A DNA stretch of 64,000 nt from DASZIT01 sp052143315 (GTDB lineage Bacteria; Actinomycetota; Acidimicrobiia; Acidimicrobiales; RAAP-2): contig JBKQTE010000054.1 in the NCBI GenBank assembly GCA_052143315.1, positions 1-64,000 on the forward strand, given 5' to 3'. Position 1 is the first letter of the stretch. Each line of letters opens with the position of its first letter. Both the position numbers and the translations under genes were made by a program. Shown piece after piece: positions 21,762 to 31,055 of this stretch. The notes beneath the pieces were generated by a model. It ran no database searches and was not told the origin of the DNA. It worked only from the letters and a program-made list of their open reading frames with translations.

Positions 21762-24563
21762 ATGCCCACTGAAACCAGCAAGGATGCGGACACCGTGCTG
21801 CGCGAGGTGGCGTCCGTCTACGCCGACCTCCACGGGGGAGCCGAGACCGCCATGACCCTGCAGAGCGACCTGGCCGGCGACCTCGGCCTCGACAGCCTTG
21901 CCGTCCTCGAGCTCCACGATCGCCTCGAGTCCGCCTTCGGCGTCACGCTGTCCGAGGACGCGCTCGCCAACGCGGCCACGCCGGACGACTGGCTTCGGGC
22001 GGTCGTCGAGGCCCGCGGCGAGACGAGACGTCCGGAACTCGATCTGCCCACCGCTCCGCCGGTCGCCAGACCGGCCGGAGAAGGCTGGCCGACCGGTGCC
22101 GAGACACTGACCGAGGCGTTGGCCTGGCACGTGGAATGCCACCCCGACCTCGTCTGCATCCGCCTCGTCGGCTCCCGTGGCCAGAACCCGGCGGAGGATG
22201 TGTCGTACCGCGCCCTGGCGGACGAAGCGGCGGCGGTCGCCGGCAGCCTGGTGGACGGGGGCCTCGAGCACGGCGAGCGGGTGGCCCTCATGCTGCCGAC
22301 CGGCCGGGACTACTTCGTGGCATTCATCGGCGTCCTGCTGGCGGGCGGCGTGCCCGTCCCGCTCTACCCGCCCGTCAACCCTTCCCAGCTCGAAGAGCAC
22401 CTCGGCCGCCAGGCGCCCCTGCTCGACAACGCCGCCGCCAGCATCCTCATCGCCGGGCCCGAGGTGGTGGCGGCGGAGCCGTTCCTGCGCTCCCGGGTCC
22501 CCTCGCTGCGTACGGTACGCACGCCGGAGACGGCCCCCGGGGAGGGTCGTCGCCTCCAGGGGCTCCCGGTCGTCGGGACGGACGACCTCGCGCTCATCCA
22601 GTACACCTCCGGAAGTACCAGCGATCCGAAGGGTGTCGTCCTCAGCCACAGGCAGGTGCTCGCCAACGTCGGGGCCCTCGGTCAGGCGGCCAGGGTGGAC
22701 ACCGACGACGTGTTCGTGAGCTGGCTGCCCCTCTACCACGACATGGGTCTCATCGGTGCCTGGCACGCCAGCCTGTTCTTCGGCCTTCCACTCGTGCTGC
22801 TGTCGCCCTTCCAGTTCCTCGCCCGTCCGGTCAGCTGGTTCGAGGCGATCTCGGCGAGCTCCGGGACGCTGTCAGCGGCGCCGAACTTCGCCTACCAGAC
22901 CTGCGTCGACCGGATCGGCGACGAGGAGCTCGCCGGCCTCGACCTGTCGTCGTGGCGGCTGGCCATCAACGGCTCCGAGCCGGTCGACGCGTCGACCATC
23001 GAGCGTTTCGTCGCCCGTTTCGGGCCGTTCGGGTTCCGTCGCCAGACCATGTGCCCTGCCTACGGTCTGGCGGAGGTAGGCGTGGGGCTGGCGATCTCCT
23101 CGCCCGACCGCGCACCGCGTGTCGACACACTGGATCGCCACCGGCTCCAGCACTCGGGCGAAGCGGTGCGGGTGGCGCCCGGCAACGCGGGGGCCATCAC
23201 GGTCGTCGGCTGCGGCACCGTGATCCCGGGCTACCGGGTCCGGGCGATCGATGACCAGGGGAACCGGCTGCCTGATCTGCGGGAAGGACGGATCCAGTGC
23301 CAGGGCCCGTCCGCCACCACCGGCTACTTCGGGAACGAAGCTGCCAGCCGGGAGCTGTGGGCCGGAGGCTGGCTCGACACCGGGGACCTCGGCTACCTCA
23401 GTGATGGCGAGCTCTTCCTCACCGGCCGGGCGAAGGACCTGATCATCCGGGGTGGGCGCAAACTGCACCCCGAGGACCTCGAGCAGGCCCTCGGTGAGCT
23501 TGAAGGCGCCCACGGCGACGGCGTGGCGGTCTTTGCTAGCGCCGACCCGAAGCTCGGGACCGAACGGATCGTGGCGGTGATCGAGACCGACCTGGTGGAG
23601 CCCCGTGCCCGGGCCGCCCTCCGAGCCCGGGCGAGCCGGACGGCGGCCAACGTCTTCGGTGCCGCGACCGACGAGATCGTGCTCGTCCCGGCGGGCTCGA
23701 TCCTTCGGACCCAGAGCCTCAAGATCCGCCGTGCCGCCACCCGCCAGGCGTTCGAGGCCGGTCAGCTCGGCTCGCCCGAGTCGCCGTCTGTGGCCCGGCC
23801 GACCAGGCTCAGTCGGTGGCGCCGACGGACGTCGGGCCCGAGGCGCGGCGGTGGGGTGGTCTCGTGGGCCTTCAGCGCCTACGCGTGGGTGTTGGTGGCC
23901 CTGATCGTCATCCCGCTGTGGGTGGCGGTCGAGCTCCCGATGGGGCGCCGCCTTCGTTGGGCGCTGACCCGGGCCGCCGGTCGCAGCCTGTTGATGCTCA
24001 CCGGCATCGACCTGCGGGTCCATGGGACGGTTCGCTTCGACGGTGCCGCGGTCGTCGTCGCCAACCACTCCAGCTTCGTCGACTCCCTGGTGCTCCTGCT
24101 GGCGCTCCCCGAGTCCGTGGTGTTCACCACCAGCAGTGACATGGGTCGACACCGAGTCATCGGGAGCTTTCTGCGTCGAATGGGCTGCGTGTTCGTGCAC
24201 CGCGGCCAGGCGCACAGGAGCGCCGAGGATGTGCGCGAGATGACCGATCTCCTCCGGGCCGGCGGTCATCTGGTCGTCTTCCCCGAGGGATCGATCGATC
24301 CGGTCGCCGGCCTGCGACCGTTCCACCTGGGCGCCTTCGCCGTCGCCTCGGCCACCGGTTGTCCGGTGATCCCGGTCGGCATCCGCGGAACGCGGGACAT
24401 CGTGCGCCCAGGCACCTACCGGCCGCACCGCGGCACCGCCGAGGTCTTCGTCGGGTCGCCCATCACGCCGGGCAGAGACGACTTCGCCGGGCACGCCGAG
24501 CTCAGTCGACAGGCCCGACGGGCCATCGCCGAGCTCAGTCAACAGGCCGAGATCGACCGCTGA
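21762..24563 (+). CDS. ACP - fatty acyl-AMP ligase - PlsC acyltransferase fusion
   Basis: This 933-aa protein joins three activities. Residues 1-80 are an acyl carrier domain with the phosphopantetheine site DLGLDSLAVLE (Ser45). About 105-660 is an AMP-forming ligase: YTSGSTSDPKGVVLSHRQ, WLPLYHDMGLIG, YGLAEVGVG and LDTGDLGYLSDGELFLTGRA. The YHDMGLIG motif is typical of fatty acyl-AMP ligases, which load acyl groups onto ACP. About 700-730 is hydrophobic, followed by a PlsC acyltransferase with NHSSFVD (about 767-773) and FPEGSID. One chain could activate a fatty acid, carry it and esterify a glycerolipid-like acceptor at the membrane. I chose ATG 21762, which starts just before the ACP domain. 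Confidence 0.9.
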   Translation: MPTETSKDADTVLREVASVYADLHGGAETAMTLQSDLAGDLGLDSLAVLELHDRLESAFGVTLSEDALANAATPDDWLRAVVEARGETRRPELDLPTAPPVARPAGEGWPTGAETLTEALAWHVECHPDLVCIRLVGSRGQNPAEDVSYRALADEAAAVAGSLVDGGLEHGERVALMLPTGRDYFVAFIGVLLAGGVPVPLYPPVNPSQLEEHLGRQAPLLDNAAASILIAGPEVVAAEPFLRSRVPSLRTVRTPETAPGEGRRLQGLPVVGTDDLALIQYTSGSTSDPKGVVLSHRQVLANVGALGQAARVDTDDVFVSWLPLYHDMGLIGAWHASLFFGLPLVLLSPFQFLARPVSWFEAISASSGTLSAAPNFAYQTCVDRIGDEELAGLDLSSWRLAINGSEPVDASTIERFVARFGPFGFRRQTMCPAYGLAEVGVGLAISSPDRAPRVDTLDRHRLQHSGEAVRVAPGNAGAITVVGCGTVIPGYRVRAIDDQGNRLPDLREGRIQCQGPSATTGYFGNEAASRELWAGGWLDTGDLGYLSDGELFLTGRAKDLIIRGGRKLHPEDLEQALGELEGAHGDGVAVFASADPKLGTERIVAVIETDLVEPRARAALRARASRTAANVFGAATDEIVLVPAGSILRTQSLKIRRAATRQAFEAGQLGSPESPSVARPTRLSRWRRRTSGPRRGGGVVSWAFSAYAWVLVALIVIPLWVAVELPMGRRLRWALTRAAGRSLLMLTGIDLRVHGTVRFDGAAVVVANHSSFVDSLVLLLALPESVVFTTSSDMGRHRVIGSFLRRMGCVFVHRGQAHRSAEDVREMTDLLRAGGHLVVFPEGSIDPVAGLRPFHLGAFAVASATGCPVIPVGIRGTRDIVRPGTYRPHRGTAEVFVGSPITPGRDDFAGHAELSRQARRAIAELSQQAEIDR

Positions 24564-24698
24564 GTAGGTACGCCGGCTCGGACACGCCGGTCTGCACCGG
24601 CTGACCAAGGGCCACCGCACCCTCCGGGTGGGCCGGAATCGAACCGGTTCGACGGGACGGCGGCGGCAGTACGCTCCGTGCAGGGAAAGGGGGCCGAC

Positions 24699-24812
24699 AT
24701 GACCGACAAGTCTCCCCGCAAAGCCGCCTCGAAGAAGCCCGGCAAGTCGCTGAAGGAGAAGCGGCAGGCCAAAAAGGACAAGGAGCAGACCCGCAAGGCC
24801 ATCGTTCGCTGA
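24699..24812 (+). CDS. Small lysine-rich protein (37 aa)
   Basis: ATG 24699 opens MTDKSPRKAASKKPGKSLKE followed by KRQAKKDKEQTRKAIVR and TGA at 24810-24812. AAAGGGGG lies about 6 nt upstream, a convincing ribosome-binding site. The protein is about one-third Lys/Arg with no hydrophobic core. Short basic proteins of this type are widespread in actinobacteria, with unknown role, perhaps nucleic-acid binding. It stands between two lipid-activating genes. Confidence 0.6.
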   Translation: MTDKSPRKAASKKPGKSLKEKRQAKKDKEQTRKAIVR

Positions 24813-24895
24813 ACCGCCTGGCGCAGGCCGTGGTGGCCGCCCGGTAGATTCTGCGGCACCCCGGGGGTCCGGGAGAGGATCGAGGGGGAGACACC

Positions 24896-26497
24896 GTGGA
24901 CGAGACGCTCGCCGCGCAGTTCCAATTCGCCGGTCAGGACATCCCCTGGCTGCTGGAGACCTGGGCGGACCGCCAGCCCGACAAGATGCTGCTGATCTGG
25001 GAGCCGCGCCGCGGCGAGGTGCGCCGCTGGACCTACGCCGAGTTCTGGCTCGAGGTCCGGCAGATCGGGGCCGGCCTGGCGGCGAGGGGGGTACGCCCGG
25101 GAGACAGGGTCCTCCTCCACGCCGACAACTGCCCCGAGATGGTCCTGGCCTGGTACGCCTGTGCGGCCCTGGGGGCGGTGGGGGTCACCACCAACACCCG
25201 GTCGGTCCGAGCCGAGCTGGAGTTCTTCATCCGGAAGACCGGATGCGTGGGCGCGGTCACCCAACCGCGCTTCGCCTCCCTGGTGACCGAGGCCGGCCCC
25301 GACCTGGGCTGGGTGGTGGTCACCGAGGACAACAGCGGCGAGCCGGCCGCCCCCGAGGAGGCCGGTCACCGGCACGACCGGTTCGCCACCCTGCTGGGGG
25401 ACGCCGACGACCTGCCCCGGCGGGCACCGGACCCCATGGCGCCGGTCGGCATCCTCTTCACCTCGGGCACCACCTCGCAGCCCAAGGCGGTGGTCCACAC
25501 CCACGCCAACGCCCTGTGGGCCGGAAAGGTGGGGCCGGCCAGCATCTCCATGGAGCGGGACGACACCTACCTGGTGTTCCTGCCGTTCTTCCACGTCAAC
25601 GCCCAGAGCTGGTCCTTCTGGACCACGCTGGGGGTAGGCGGGACCGTCGTCCTGCAGCCCAAGTTCTCGTCGTCGCGCTTCTGGGAGGTGGTGACCAAGC
25701 ATCGGGTCACCCACCTGTCGCTGATCCCGTTCGTCTACCAGGCGCTGGCCGGCCAGCCGATCCCGGAGCACTCGGTGAAGGTCGGGGTCTTCGGCCTGAT
25801 CGTGCCCGAGCTCGAACAGTGGCTGGGCTTCCGGGTGACGCCGGCCTACGGCATGACCGAGACGGTCATCCACGCCACCAACGACAACCCCGGTCGGACC
25901 GTCCTGAAAGGCTCCATGGGCAGGCCCACCCCCGGCTACGAGCTGCTGGTGGTCGACCGGGACACCGGGGAGATCTGCGACGACGGCCGGCCCGGCGAGC
26001 TCTGGGTCCGGGGCACCCGGGGCATCCAGCTGTTCCTCGAGTACCACGACAACCCCGAGGCGATGGCCAAAAGCTTCACCGCCGACGGCTGGTTCAAGAC
26101 CGGCGACGTGGTGCGCCTGGCCGAAGGCGGCAACTTCGTCTACTGCGACCGGGACGCCGACGTCCTGAAGGTCGGCGGGGAGAACGTCTCGGCCCGCGAG
26201 GTGGAGGACGCCTGCCGCCAGGTGCCGGGCATCGCCGACGTGGCGGTGGTGGCCCAGACCCACGAGATGCTCAGCGAGGTGGCGGTGGCCTTCGTCATCA
26301 GGGGCCCGGGCGCCGAGGAGGACGACGCCCGCCTGGGGCAGGCGGTCATCGACGTGTGTGCCGCCAACCTGGCCGACTTCAAGGTGCCCCGCGCCGTCTA
26401 CGTCGTCGACGAGTTCCCTCGGGCCACCCTGGACAAGGTGGCCAAGAACAAGCTGCGCCAGCGGGCCGACGAGCTGGCCGGCGGCGGCGTGGGCTGA
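24896..26497 (+). CDS. Acyl-CoA synthetase (AMP-dependent, ANL superfamily)
   Basis: The 533-aa enzyme has GILFTSGTTSQPKAVVHTHA near residue 185, AYGMTETVIHATND, ELWVRG, GWFKTGDVVRLAE and the catalytic Lys region LDKVAKNKLRQ near 513-523. These are the A3-A10 motifs of acyl-CoA synthetases. The GTG at 24896 follows GGGGGAG. It should convert a carboxylic acid to its CoA thioester via the adenylate. Specificity is not evident; its resemblance is to medium-chain/crotonobetaine-type ligases. Confidence 0.88.
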   Translation: MDETLAAQFQFAGQDIPWLLETWADRQPDKMLLIWEPRRGEVRRWTYAEFWLEVRQIGAGLAARGVRPGDRVLLHADNCPEMVLAWYACAALGAVGVTTNTRSVRAELEFFIRKTGCVGAVTQPRFASLVTEAGPDLGWVVVTEDNSGEPAAPEEAGHRHDRFATLLGDADDLPRRAPDPMAPVGILFTSGTTSQPKAVVHTHANALWAGKVGPASISMERDDTYLVFLPFFHVNAQSWSFWTTLGVGGTVVLQPKFSSSRFWEVVTKHRVTHLSLIPFVYQALAGQPIPEHSVKVGVFGLIVPELEQWLGFRVTPAYGMTETVIHATNDNPGRTVLKGSMGRPTPGYELLVVDRDTGEICDDGRPGELWVRGTRGIQLFLEYHDNPEAMAKSFTADGWFKTGDVVRLAEGGNFVYCDRDADVLKVGGENVSAREVEDACRQVPGIADVAVVAQTHEMLSEVAVAFVIRGPGAEEDDARLGQAVIDVCAANLADFKVPRAVYVVDEFPRATLDKVAKNKLRQRADELAGGGVG

Positions 26498-26501
26498 GCG
26501 T

Positions 26502-26861
26502 TCACGGCAGGCCCTCGATGATCCGGAGGACCTCCTCGCGGCGGTAGCCCTGGACACGGCAGAACTCGACCAGCTCCCGCACCCGCTTCACCACCTCGCT
26601 CTGTTCGGGGGTGCCTGACACCGTGATGCCCCGCCCCCGTTGGAACTCGAGCAGCCCCTCGTCGCGGAGGACATGCAGGGCGCGCAGCACCGTGTTCTTG
26701 TTCACCCCCAGCACCGCGGCGATGTCCTTGGCCAGCGGCAGGCGCTCCCCCGGCCCGGCCTCCCCCTCGGCGATGGCCCGGCGGATCTCCGCCGCCACCT
26801 GGTCGTGAAGGGCCAGCGGGTCCGAACGATCGACCTTGACGTGAAGCATGGTACTAGTCAT
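26502..26861 (-). CDS. GntR-family regulator, YtrA-like
   Basis: The 119-aa protein has an N-terminal GntR winged helix (ALHDQVAAEIRRAIAEGEAG, then RLPLAKDIAAVLGVNKNTVL and GLLEFQRGRGITVSG). It then has only a short helical tail, the YtrA subfamily plan. YtrA-type regulators often control ABC transporters of the envelope. It is divergent from a SecDF-head membrane protein with 35 bp between starts. TACT...AGTA flanks its own ATG, which suggests autoregulation. Confidence 0.88.
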   Translation of the reverse strand: MTSTMLHVKVDRSDPLALHDQVAAEIRRAIAEGEAGPGERLPLAKDIAAVLGVNKNTVLRALHVLRDEGLLEFQRGRGITVSGTPEQSEVVKRVRELVEFCRVQGYRREEVLRIIEGLP

Positions 26862-26896
26862 AGTAGCTCCATGAACCGCGTTCCGCCAGACCCGTC

Positions 26897-27706
26897 ATGA
26901 CCGTCGTTGACTCCCCTCCCGCACCGGAAGTGGTCGACGAGGCCCAGCTCCTCTTCCACGAGGCGAAGCAGCGTCGTCGCCGTCGCCGGATCGTCACGGG
27001 GATCGTCTCGGCAGTGGTGGTGGTCCTTGTTGTCGCCACCCTGAGCCTCACCGCCGGTCACGGCGGGGGCACCCCGTCGACCGCTCCGGCCGCTCCCCCT
27101 CCCGTTACCGGGGCCGGCGCCTCGGCGGCCGTCTTCAGTCTGCGGCCGGTGCTCTGTTACGCACCGCCCCTGGCGGTGGAGGCCGGGCAGGCCACGGCCA
27201 CCGGCCCGCTGCCGGTCTGCTCGCCTTCGTCGGCACTGACAACGGCCAACCTGAACGTGGCTCCGGACAGCGGCGACATGAACGGGTACACCTCCAACAG
27301 CAACCTCCGGGCGGACAGCCGGTTCGCCGCCTACCCCTCCACCCCGGCGGCCGACGACCAGGGGAGCGACACGGTGCTGCTGCCCGGCAGCGGGGCGGCC
27401 GGGGGGCAACGGTACGTGCTGGGCCCGGCGACCGTGACCGGTTCGGACGTGGCATCGGCCCATGCCTCGATGCAGAGCGGCCAGTGGGTGATCGTCGTCG
27501 ACCTCAACGGCCACGGTGCGACGAAGTGGGACTCGCTGGCGCAAGAGCAGTTCCATGCCTTGGTCGGGGTGGTGGTGAACGGCACCGTTGTCTCCGCCCC
27601 CATCGTCCAGCCCACCCAGGCGTCGTTCTCCTCGTTCGACGGCCAGGTGGAGATCGCCGGCGCCTTCACCGGCCCGCAGGCCAAGGCCATCGCCGCCCGG
27701 CTGTAG
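26897..27706 (+). CDS. Membrane-anchored protein with a SecDF P1-head-like domain
   Basis: The 269-aa protein has a cytosolic N-terminus with RRRRRR near residue 30, one TM helix (about 34-54) and an external Ala/Pro-rich linker. Its C-terminal domain (YVLGPATVTGSDVASAHASM..., GQWVIVVDLNGHGATKWDSL..., VVVNGTVVSAPIVQ, GQVEIAGAFTGPQAKAIAARL) matches the SecD P1 head subdomain as a stand-alone module. It lacks the rest of SecD. The role is unknown; the head domain in SecD helps move exported chains. Its neighbours point to an envelope function. Confidence 0.72.
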   Translation: MTVVDSPPAPEVVDEAQLLFHEAKQRRRRRRIVTGIVSAVVVVLVVATLSLTAGHGGGTPSTAPAAPPPVTGAGASAAVFSLRPVLCYAPPLAVEAGQATATGPLPVCSPSSALTTANLNVAPDSGDMNGYTSNSNLRADSRFAAYPSTPAADDQGSDTVLLPGSGAAGGQRYVLGPATVTGSDVASAHASMQSGQWVIVVDLNGHGATKWDSLAQEQFHALVGVVVNGTVVSAPIVQPTQASFSSFDGQVEIAGAFTGPQAKAIAARL

Positions 27707-27729
27707 GGCCGCGGCTGGGAGCCACCGCC

Positions 27730-30255
27730 CTACTCGGTGGCGATGGCCGCCAGCACGTCCAGCTTCGCCGCTCGGCGGGCCGGCCAGCTGGCGGCAGCCA
27801 GGCCGAGCAGGGCGGCCAGGACCAGGCAGGCCACCAGGCTGCTCACCGGGATGACGATGTCGGTGATGCCCTGCTGCTTGAGCGAGGCGGAGAGGGCGGT
27901 GCCGAGGGCGGTGCCGACGATGATGCCGATAACCGCCCCGAAGAGCGCCAGGATCACCGACTCCGACCGGATCATCGCCCGGATCTGGCGTCGCCGCATC
28001 CCCACGGCCCGCAGGAGGCCGATCTCGCGGGTGCGCTCGAACACCGACAGCATGAGGGTGTTGACGATGCCGATCATGGCGATGAGCACGGCCAGGGCCA
28101 GCAGGACGTAGACCAAGCCCAGTAGCTGGTTCACCTGGGCCTGCTCGGACTTCTCGAACTGGGCCCGGGTCTGGATCAGCAGGTTCGGGTAGGCCTTCAG
28201 GCCGCGGGTGATCGCCGGTCCGACCCTACTGCCACCGTGTGTCTGCACCAGCACCGCCACCGGCAGCGGGTTGTCGAAGTGGGCGAGGAAGAAGGTGTCG
28301 CCGACCACATAGCTTCCGAGCAGGGCGTTGGCCTTGAAGATCCCCCCGACCCGCATCCGCGTGCTCCCCGTCTGGGCGAAGGTCACCGGCACGACCGACC
28401 CCACCGACAGGTGCTTGGCGGTGGCGGTGGTGGTGTCGATGAGCAGCTGGCCGGCGGCCAACGAGGAAGCCCCGGCTCCGCTCTCCATCCGGAGGATCAC
28501 CGTGGACGAGAGGTCGACGGCGGTCACGGCGGTGAGGGTGGCCAGGTCGTGCTGGATCTCGAACTGGCCGTCGTACACCGTCGAGACGGCGGTGACCCCG
28601 GGCACCCGGGCCGCCACCGAGGCCACCGAATTGGAGAAGCCTCCGATGGCGGAGCTGGTGATGATGTAGTCGGCGCTCACCGCGTTGTCGACGCTGCTCG
28701 TCGCCGACTTGGACAGGGAGGCGCCGAACACGGCCATGGTGGAGACCAGTGCCAGGCCCACCATCAGCGCCGAGGAGGTCTGCGCCGTGCGCCTCGGGCT
28801 CCGCATGGAGTTCTCCCGGCCCAACTTGCCCGAGATCCCGAGGAGCCCGGCCAGCGGGCGACCGAGGACGCTCGACATCGGGCGGGCGACGATGGGGGCC
28901 AGCATGCCGATGCCGAGGAAGATGGCCACCGCCCCGACCCCGACCAGCTGGATGGCCGGCCGGGTGAGGCCCGCCAGGAGCGTCACCACCCCGAGGGCGG
29001 CGATGACGCTGCCGATGGTGATCCGTCGGCCGGACGACTCCTCGTGCTCCGCCTGGTGGTCGGCCAGCGCCGCCACCGGCGGGATGCGCACGGCCCGCCG
29101 GGCCGGGCTGATGGCGGAGACCACCGTCACGCCCACCCCCACCAGCAGGGCGGCCACCACCGTGCGGGACTCGAAGACGAGCGGTCCCGACGGCAGGGTG
29201 ATCCCGAACCCCTTGAGCAGCGCCTCGAGCCCCATGGCGGCCAGCACCCCGAGACCCAGCCCCACCAGCGAGGCGACGGCGCCGACGATGGCCGCCTCCG
29301 CCAACACCGACCGGAACACCTGGCGCCGGCTGGCCCCCACGACCCTCAGCAGGGCCAGCTCCCGGGTCCGCTGGCCCACGATGATGGAGAAGGTGTTGAA
29401 GATGGTGAAGCCCCCGACGAACAGGGAGATGAAGGCGAACACCAGCAGGGCGGTGGAGAAGAAAGAGAGCGCCTGGTTGATGTCGCCCGCCTGCTCGGCG
29501 GCCACCGTCTGGCCGGTGACCACCTCCACCCCCGGCGGAAGGGCCCTGGCGATGTCGCGCTGCACAGTGGCCTTGTCGGCTCCCGGGGCGGTCAGGATGT
29601 CGATGGTGTCGTACTGGCCGGCCAGCCCGAAGAGGCTCTGGGCGGTGGGCAGGTCGAACGCCGCCAGCGTGGCGCCGGCCAGGTTGTCGGCGGTGCCGAA
29701 CCGGATGATGCCGGTGAGGGTGAACGTCCGGGGTGGTCCGGCCAGCAGCACCCTGACATGGTCGCCCACCGTGAAGTGGTACTTCTGGGCCGTCCCCGCA
29801 TCCATGGCCACGTCGTCCGGCGTGGTGGGCGCCTTCCCCGCCACCAGGTCCAGGGACGACAGCTGGGGGTTGGGGTCGAACGACACCCCCAGGGTGGGGG
29901 CCCCGCCGGTGCTGACGGCCTTCCCGTCGGGCGCCACGTACTGGGCGTACCCGCTGACCGTCCCCTCGGCATAGGCCACGCCGGGGACGTGGCGCACCGT
30001 CCCCACGATCGACGAGGGGATCGGCTTGCGGACGGCGCCGAGCTCCCCGTTGGAGTTGGTGAAGGCGGCCTTGCCGCGGATTTCGAAGTCGACGTTCTGG
30101 TAGATGTGGCCGAAGAGCGTGTTGAACGTGGCGTGCAGGGTGTCGGTGAGCACCAGGGTCCCCGAGATGAACGTCACGCCCAGCACGATGGCCAGGGCGG
30201 TCAGCCCGAGGCGCAGCTTGTGGGCCAGCAGGCCCTTGAGGGTGACCCTCCCCAC
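27730..30255 (-). CDS. ABC transporter permease, FtsX/MacB family
   Basis: The 841-aa permease has an N-terminal TM helix (LGLTALAIVLGVTFISGTLV), a large extracellular MacB-like domain, and two FtsX cores (FNTFSIIVGQRTRELALLRV, then GASRRQVFRS; and NTLMLSVFERTREIGLLRAV, then GMRRRQIRAM). It does not form a sugar- or metal-type channel; family members pump peptides, lipids or antibiotics or act mechanically. It starts at GTG 30255, one base after the ATPase stop, forming an operon. Confidence 0.9.
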   Translation of the reverse strand: MGRVTLKGLLAHKLRLGLTALAIVLGVTFISGTLVLTDTLHATFNTLFGHIYQNVDFEIRGKAAFTNSNGELGAVRKPIPSSIVGTVRHVPGVAYAEGTVSGYAQYVAPDGKAVSTGGAPTLGVSFDPNPQLSSLDLVAGKAPTTPDDVAMDAGTAQKYHFTVGDHVRVLLAGPPRTFTLTGIIRFGTADNLAGATLAAFDLPTAQSLFGLAGQYDTIDILTAPGADKATVQRDIARALPPGVEVVTGQTVAAEQAGDINQALSFFSTALLVFAFISLFVGGFTIFNTFSIIVGQRTRELALLRVVGASRRQVFRSVLAEAAIVGAVASLVGLGLGVLAAMGLEALLKGFGITLPSGPLVFESRTVVAALLVGVGVTVVSAISPARRAVRIPPVAALADHQAEHEESSGRRITIGSVIAALGVVTLLAGLTRPAIQLVGVGAVAIFLGIGMLAPIVARPMSSVLGRPLAGLLGISGKLGRENSMRSPRRTAQTSSALMVGLALVSTMAVFGASLSKSATSSVDNAVSADYIITSSAIGGFSNSVASVAARVPGVTAVSTVYDGQFEIQHDLATLTAVTAVDLSSTVILRMESGAGASSLAAGQLLIDTTTATAKHLSVGSVVPVTFAQTGSTRMRVGGIFKANALLGSYVVGDTFFLAHFDNPLPVAVLVQTHGGSRVGPAITRGLKAYPNLLIQTRAQFEKSEQAQVNQLLGLVYVLLALAVLIAMIGIVNTLMLSVFERTREIGLLRAVGMRRRQIRAMIRSESVILALFGAVIGIIVGTALGTALSASLKQQGITDIVIPVSSLVACLVLAALLGLAAASWPARRAAKLDVLAAIATE

Positions 30256-30256
30256 G

Positions 30257-31027
30257 TCAGCTGCCCAGCTGCTTCATCCGCTCCAGCACCGAGTCGACGG
30301 TCGGGGAAGCGAGCTCGCCCACCACCGAGCCGTCGGCCAGGAAGACCACCCGGTCGGCGAAGGCCGCCCCCCGGGCGTCGTGGGTGACAATGACGATCGA
30401 CTGGCTGAACTCGGTCACCGAACGGCGGAGGAACTCCAGCATCTCGGTGGACGAGTTGGAGTCGAGATTGCCGGTGGGCTCGTCGGCGAAGATCAGGTCG
30501 GGACGGCGGACGAGCGCCCGGGCGCAGGCGGTGCGCTGCTGCTGGCCCCCGGACATCTCGCTGGGCCGGTGGGACAGGCGGTCCTTGATGCCCAGCTGCT
30601 CGACCAGGTAGTCGAACCAGGCCTGGTCCACCGTGGTCCCGGCCAGGTCGGCGGGCAGGGTGATGTTCTCGGCGGCGGTCAGGGTGGGGATCAGGTTGAA
30701 CGACTGGAAGACGAAGCCGATCCGGTCGCGCCGCAGCTGGGTCAGACCGGCGTCGTCGAGCCGGCCGATCTCCAGGTCGCCCACGAAGGTGCGACCCGAG
30801 GTGGGCGTGTCGAGGCCGGCCATGCAGTGCATGAGGGTCGACTTGCCCGAGCCCGAGGGGCCCATGACGGCGGTGAAGCGGCCCCGTTCGAACTCGATGT
30901 CGATCCCGTTGAGGGCACGGACCACGGCGTCACCCATGCCGTACGTCTTGACCAGGCCGACGGCGCGGGCCGCCGGTGCCCCGGACGGGGCCGGTGTGGT
31001 GGTGGTGGCCTGATCGGTGAACGTCAT
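30257..31027 (-). CDS. ABC transporter ATP-binding protein (LolD/MacB type)
   Basis: The 256-aa ATPase has Walker A MGPSGSGKSTLMH, Q-loop FVFQSFNLIPTLTAAENI, signature MSGGQQQR and Walker B LIFADEPTGNLDS, followed by a switch His (THDARG). The NLDSNSS sequence and partner type put it in the MacB/LolD group. GGAGG precedes its ATG. It directly precedes the FtsX-type permease gene. Confidence 0.93.
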   Translation of the reverse strand: MTFTDQATTTTPAPSGAPAARAVGLVKTYGMGDAVVRALNGIDIEFERGRFTAVMGPSGSGKSTLMHCMAGLDTPTSGRTFVGDLEIGRLDDAGLTQLRRDRIGFVFQSFNLIPTLTAAENITLPADLAGTTVDQAWFDYLVEQLGIKDRLSHRPSEMSGGQQQRTACARALVRRPDLIFADEPTGNLDSNSSTEMLEFLRRSVTEFSQSIVIVTHDARGAAFADRVVFLADGSVVGELASPTVDSVLERMKQLGS

Positions 31028-31055
31028 GGTGGAACCTCCTCGGCGGGACACGATG

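Noticed and set aside
24539..26557. 672-aa minus-strand frame opposite the acyl-CoA synthetase
   Set aside because: Antisense shadow. The plus strand has all ANL motifs and a good ribosome site.
28237..30387. 716-aa plus-strand frame opposite the FtsX-type permease
   Set aside because: Low-complexity His/Gly/Asp-rich translation without helices or motifs; the opposite strand encodes an obvious permease.
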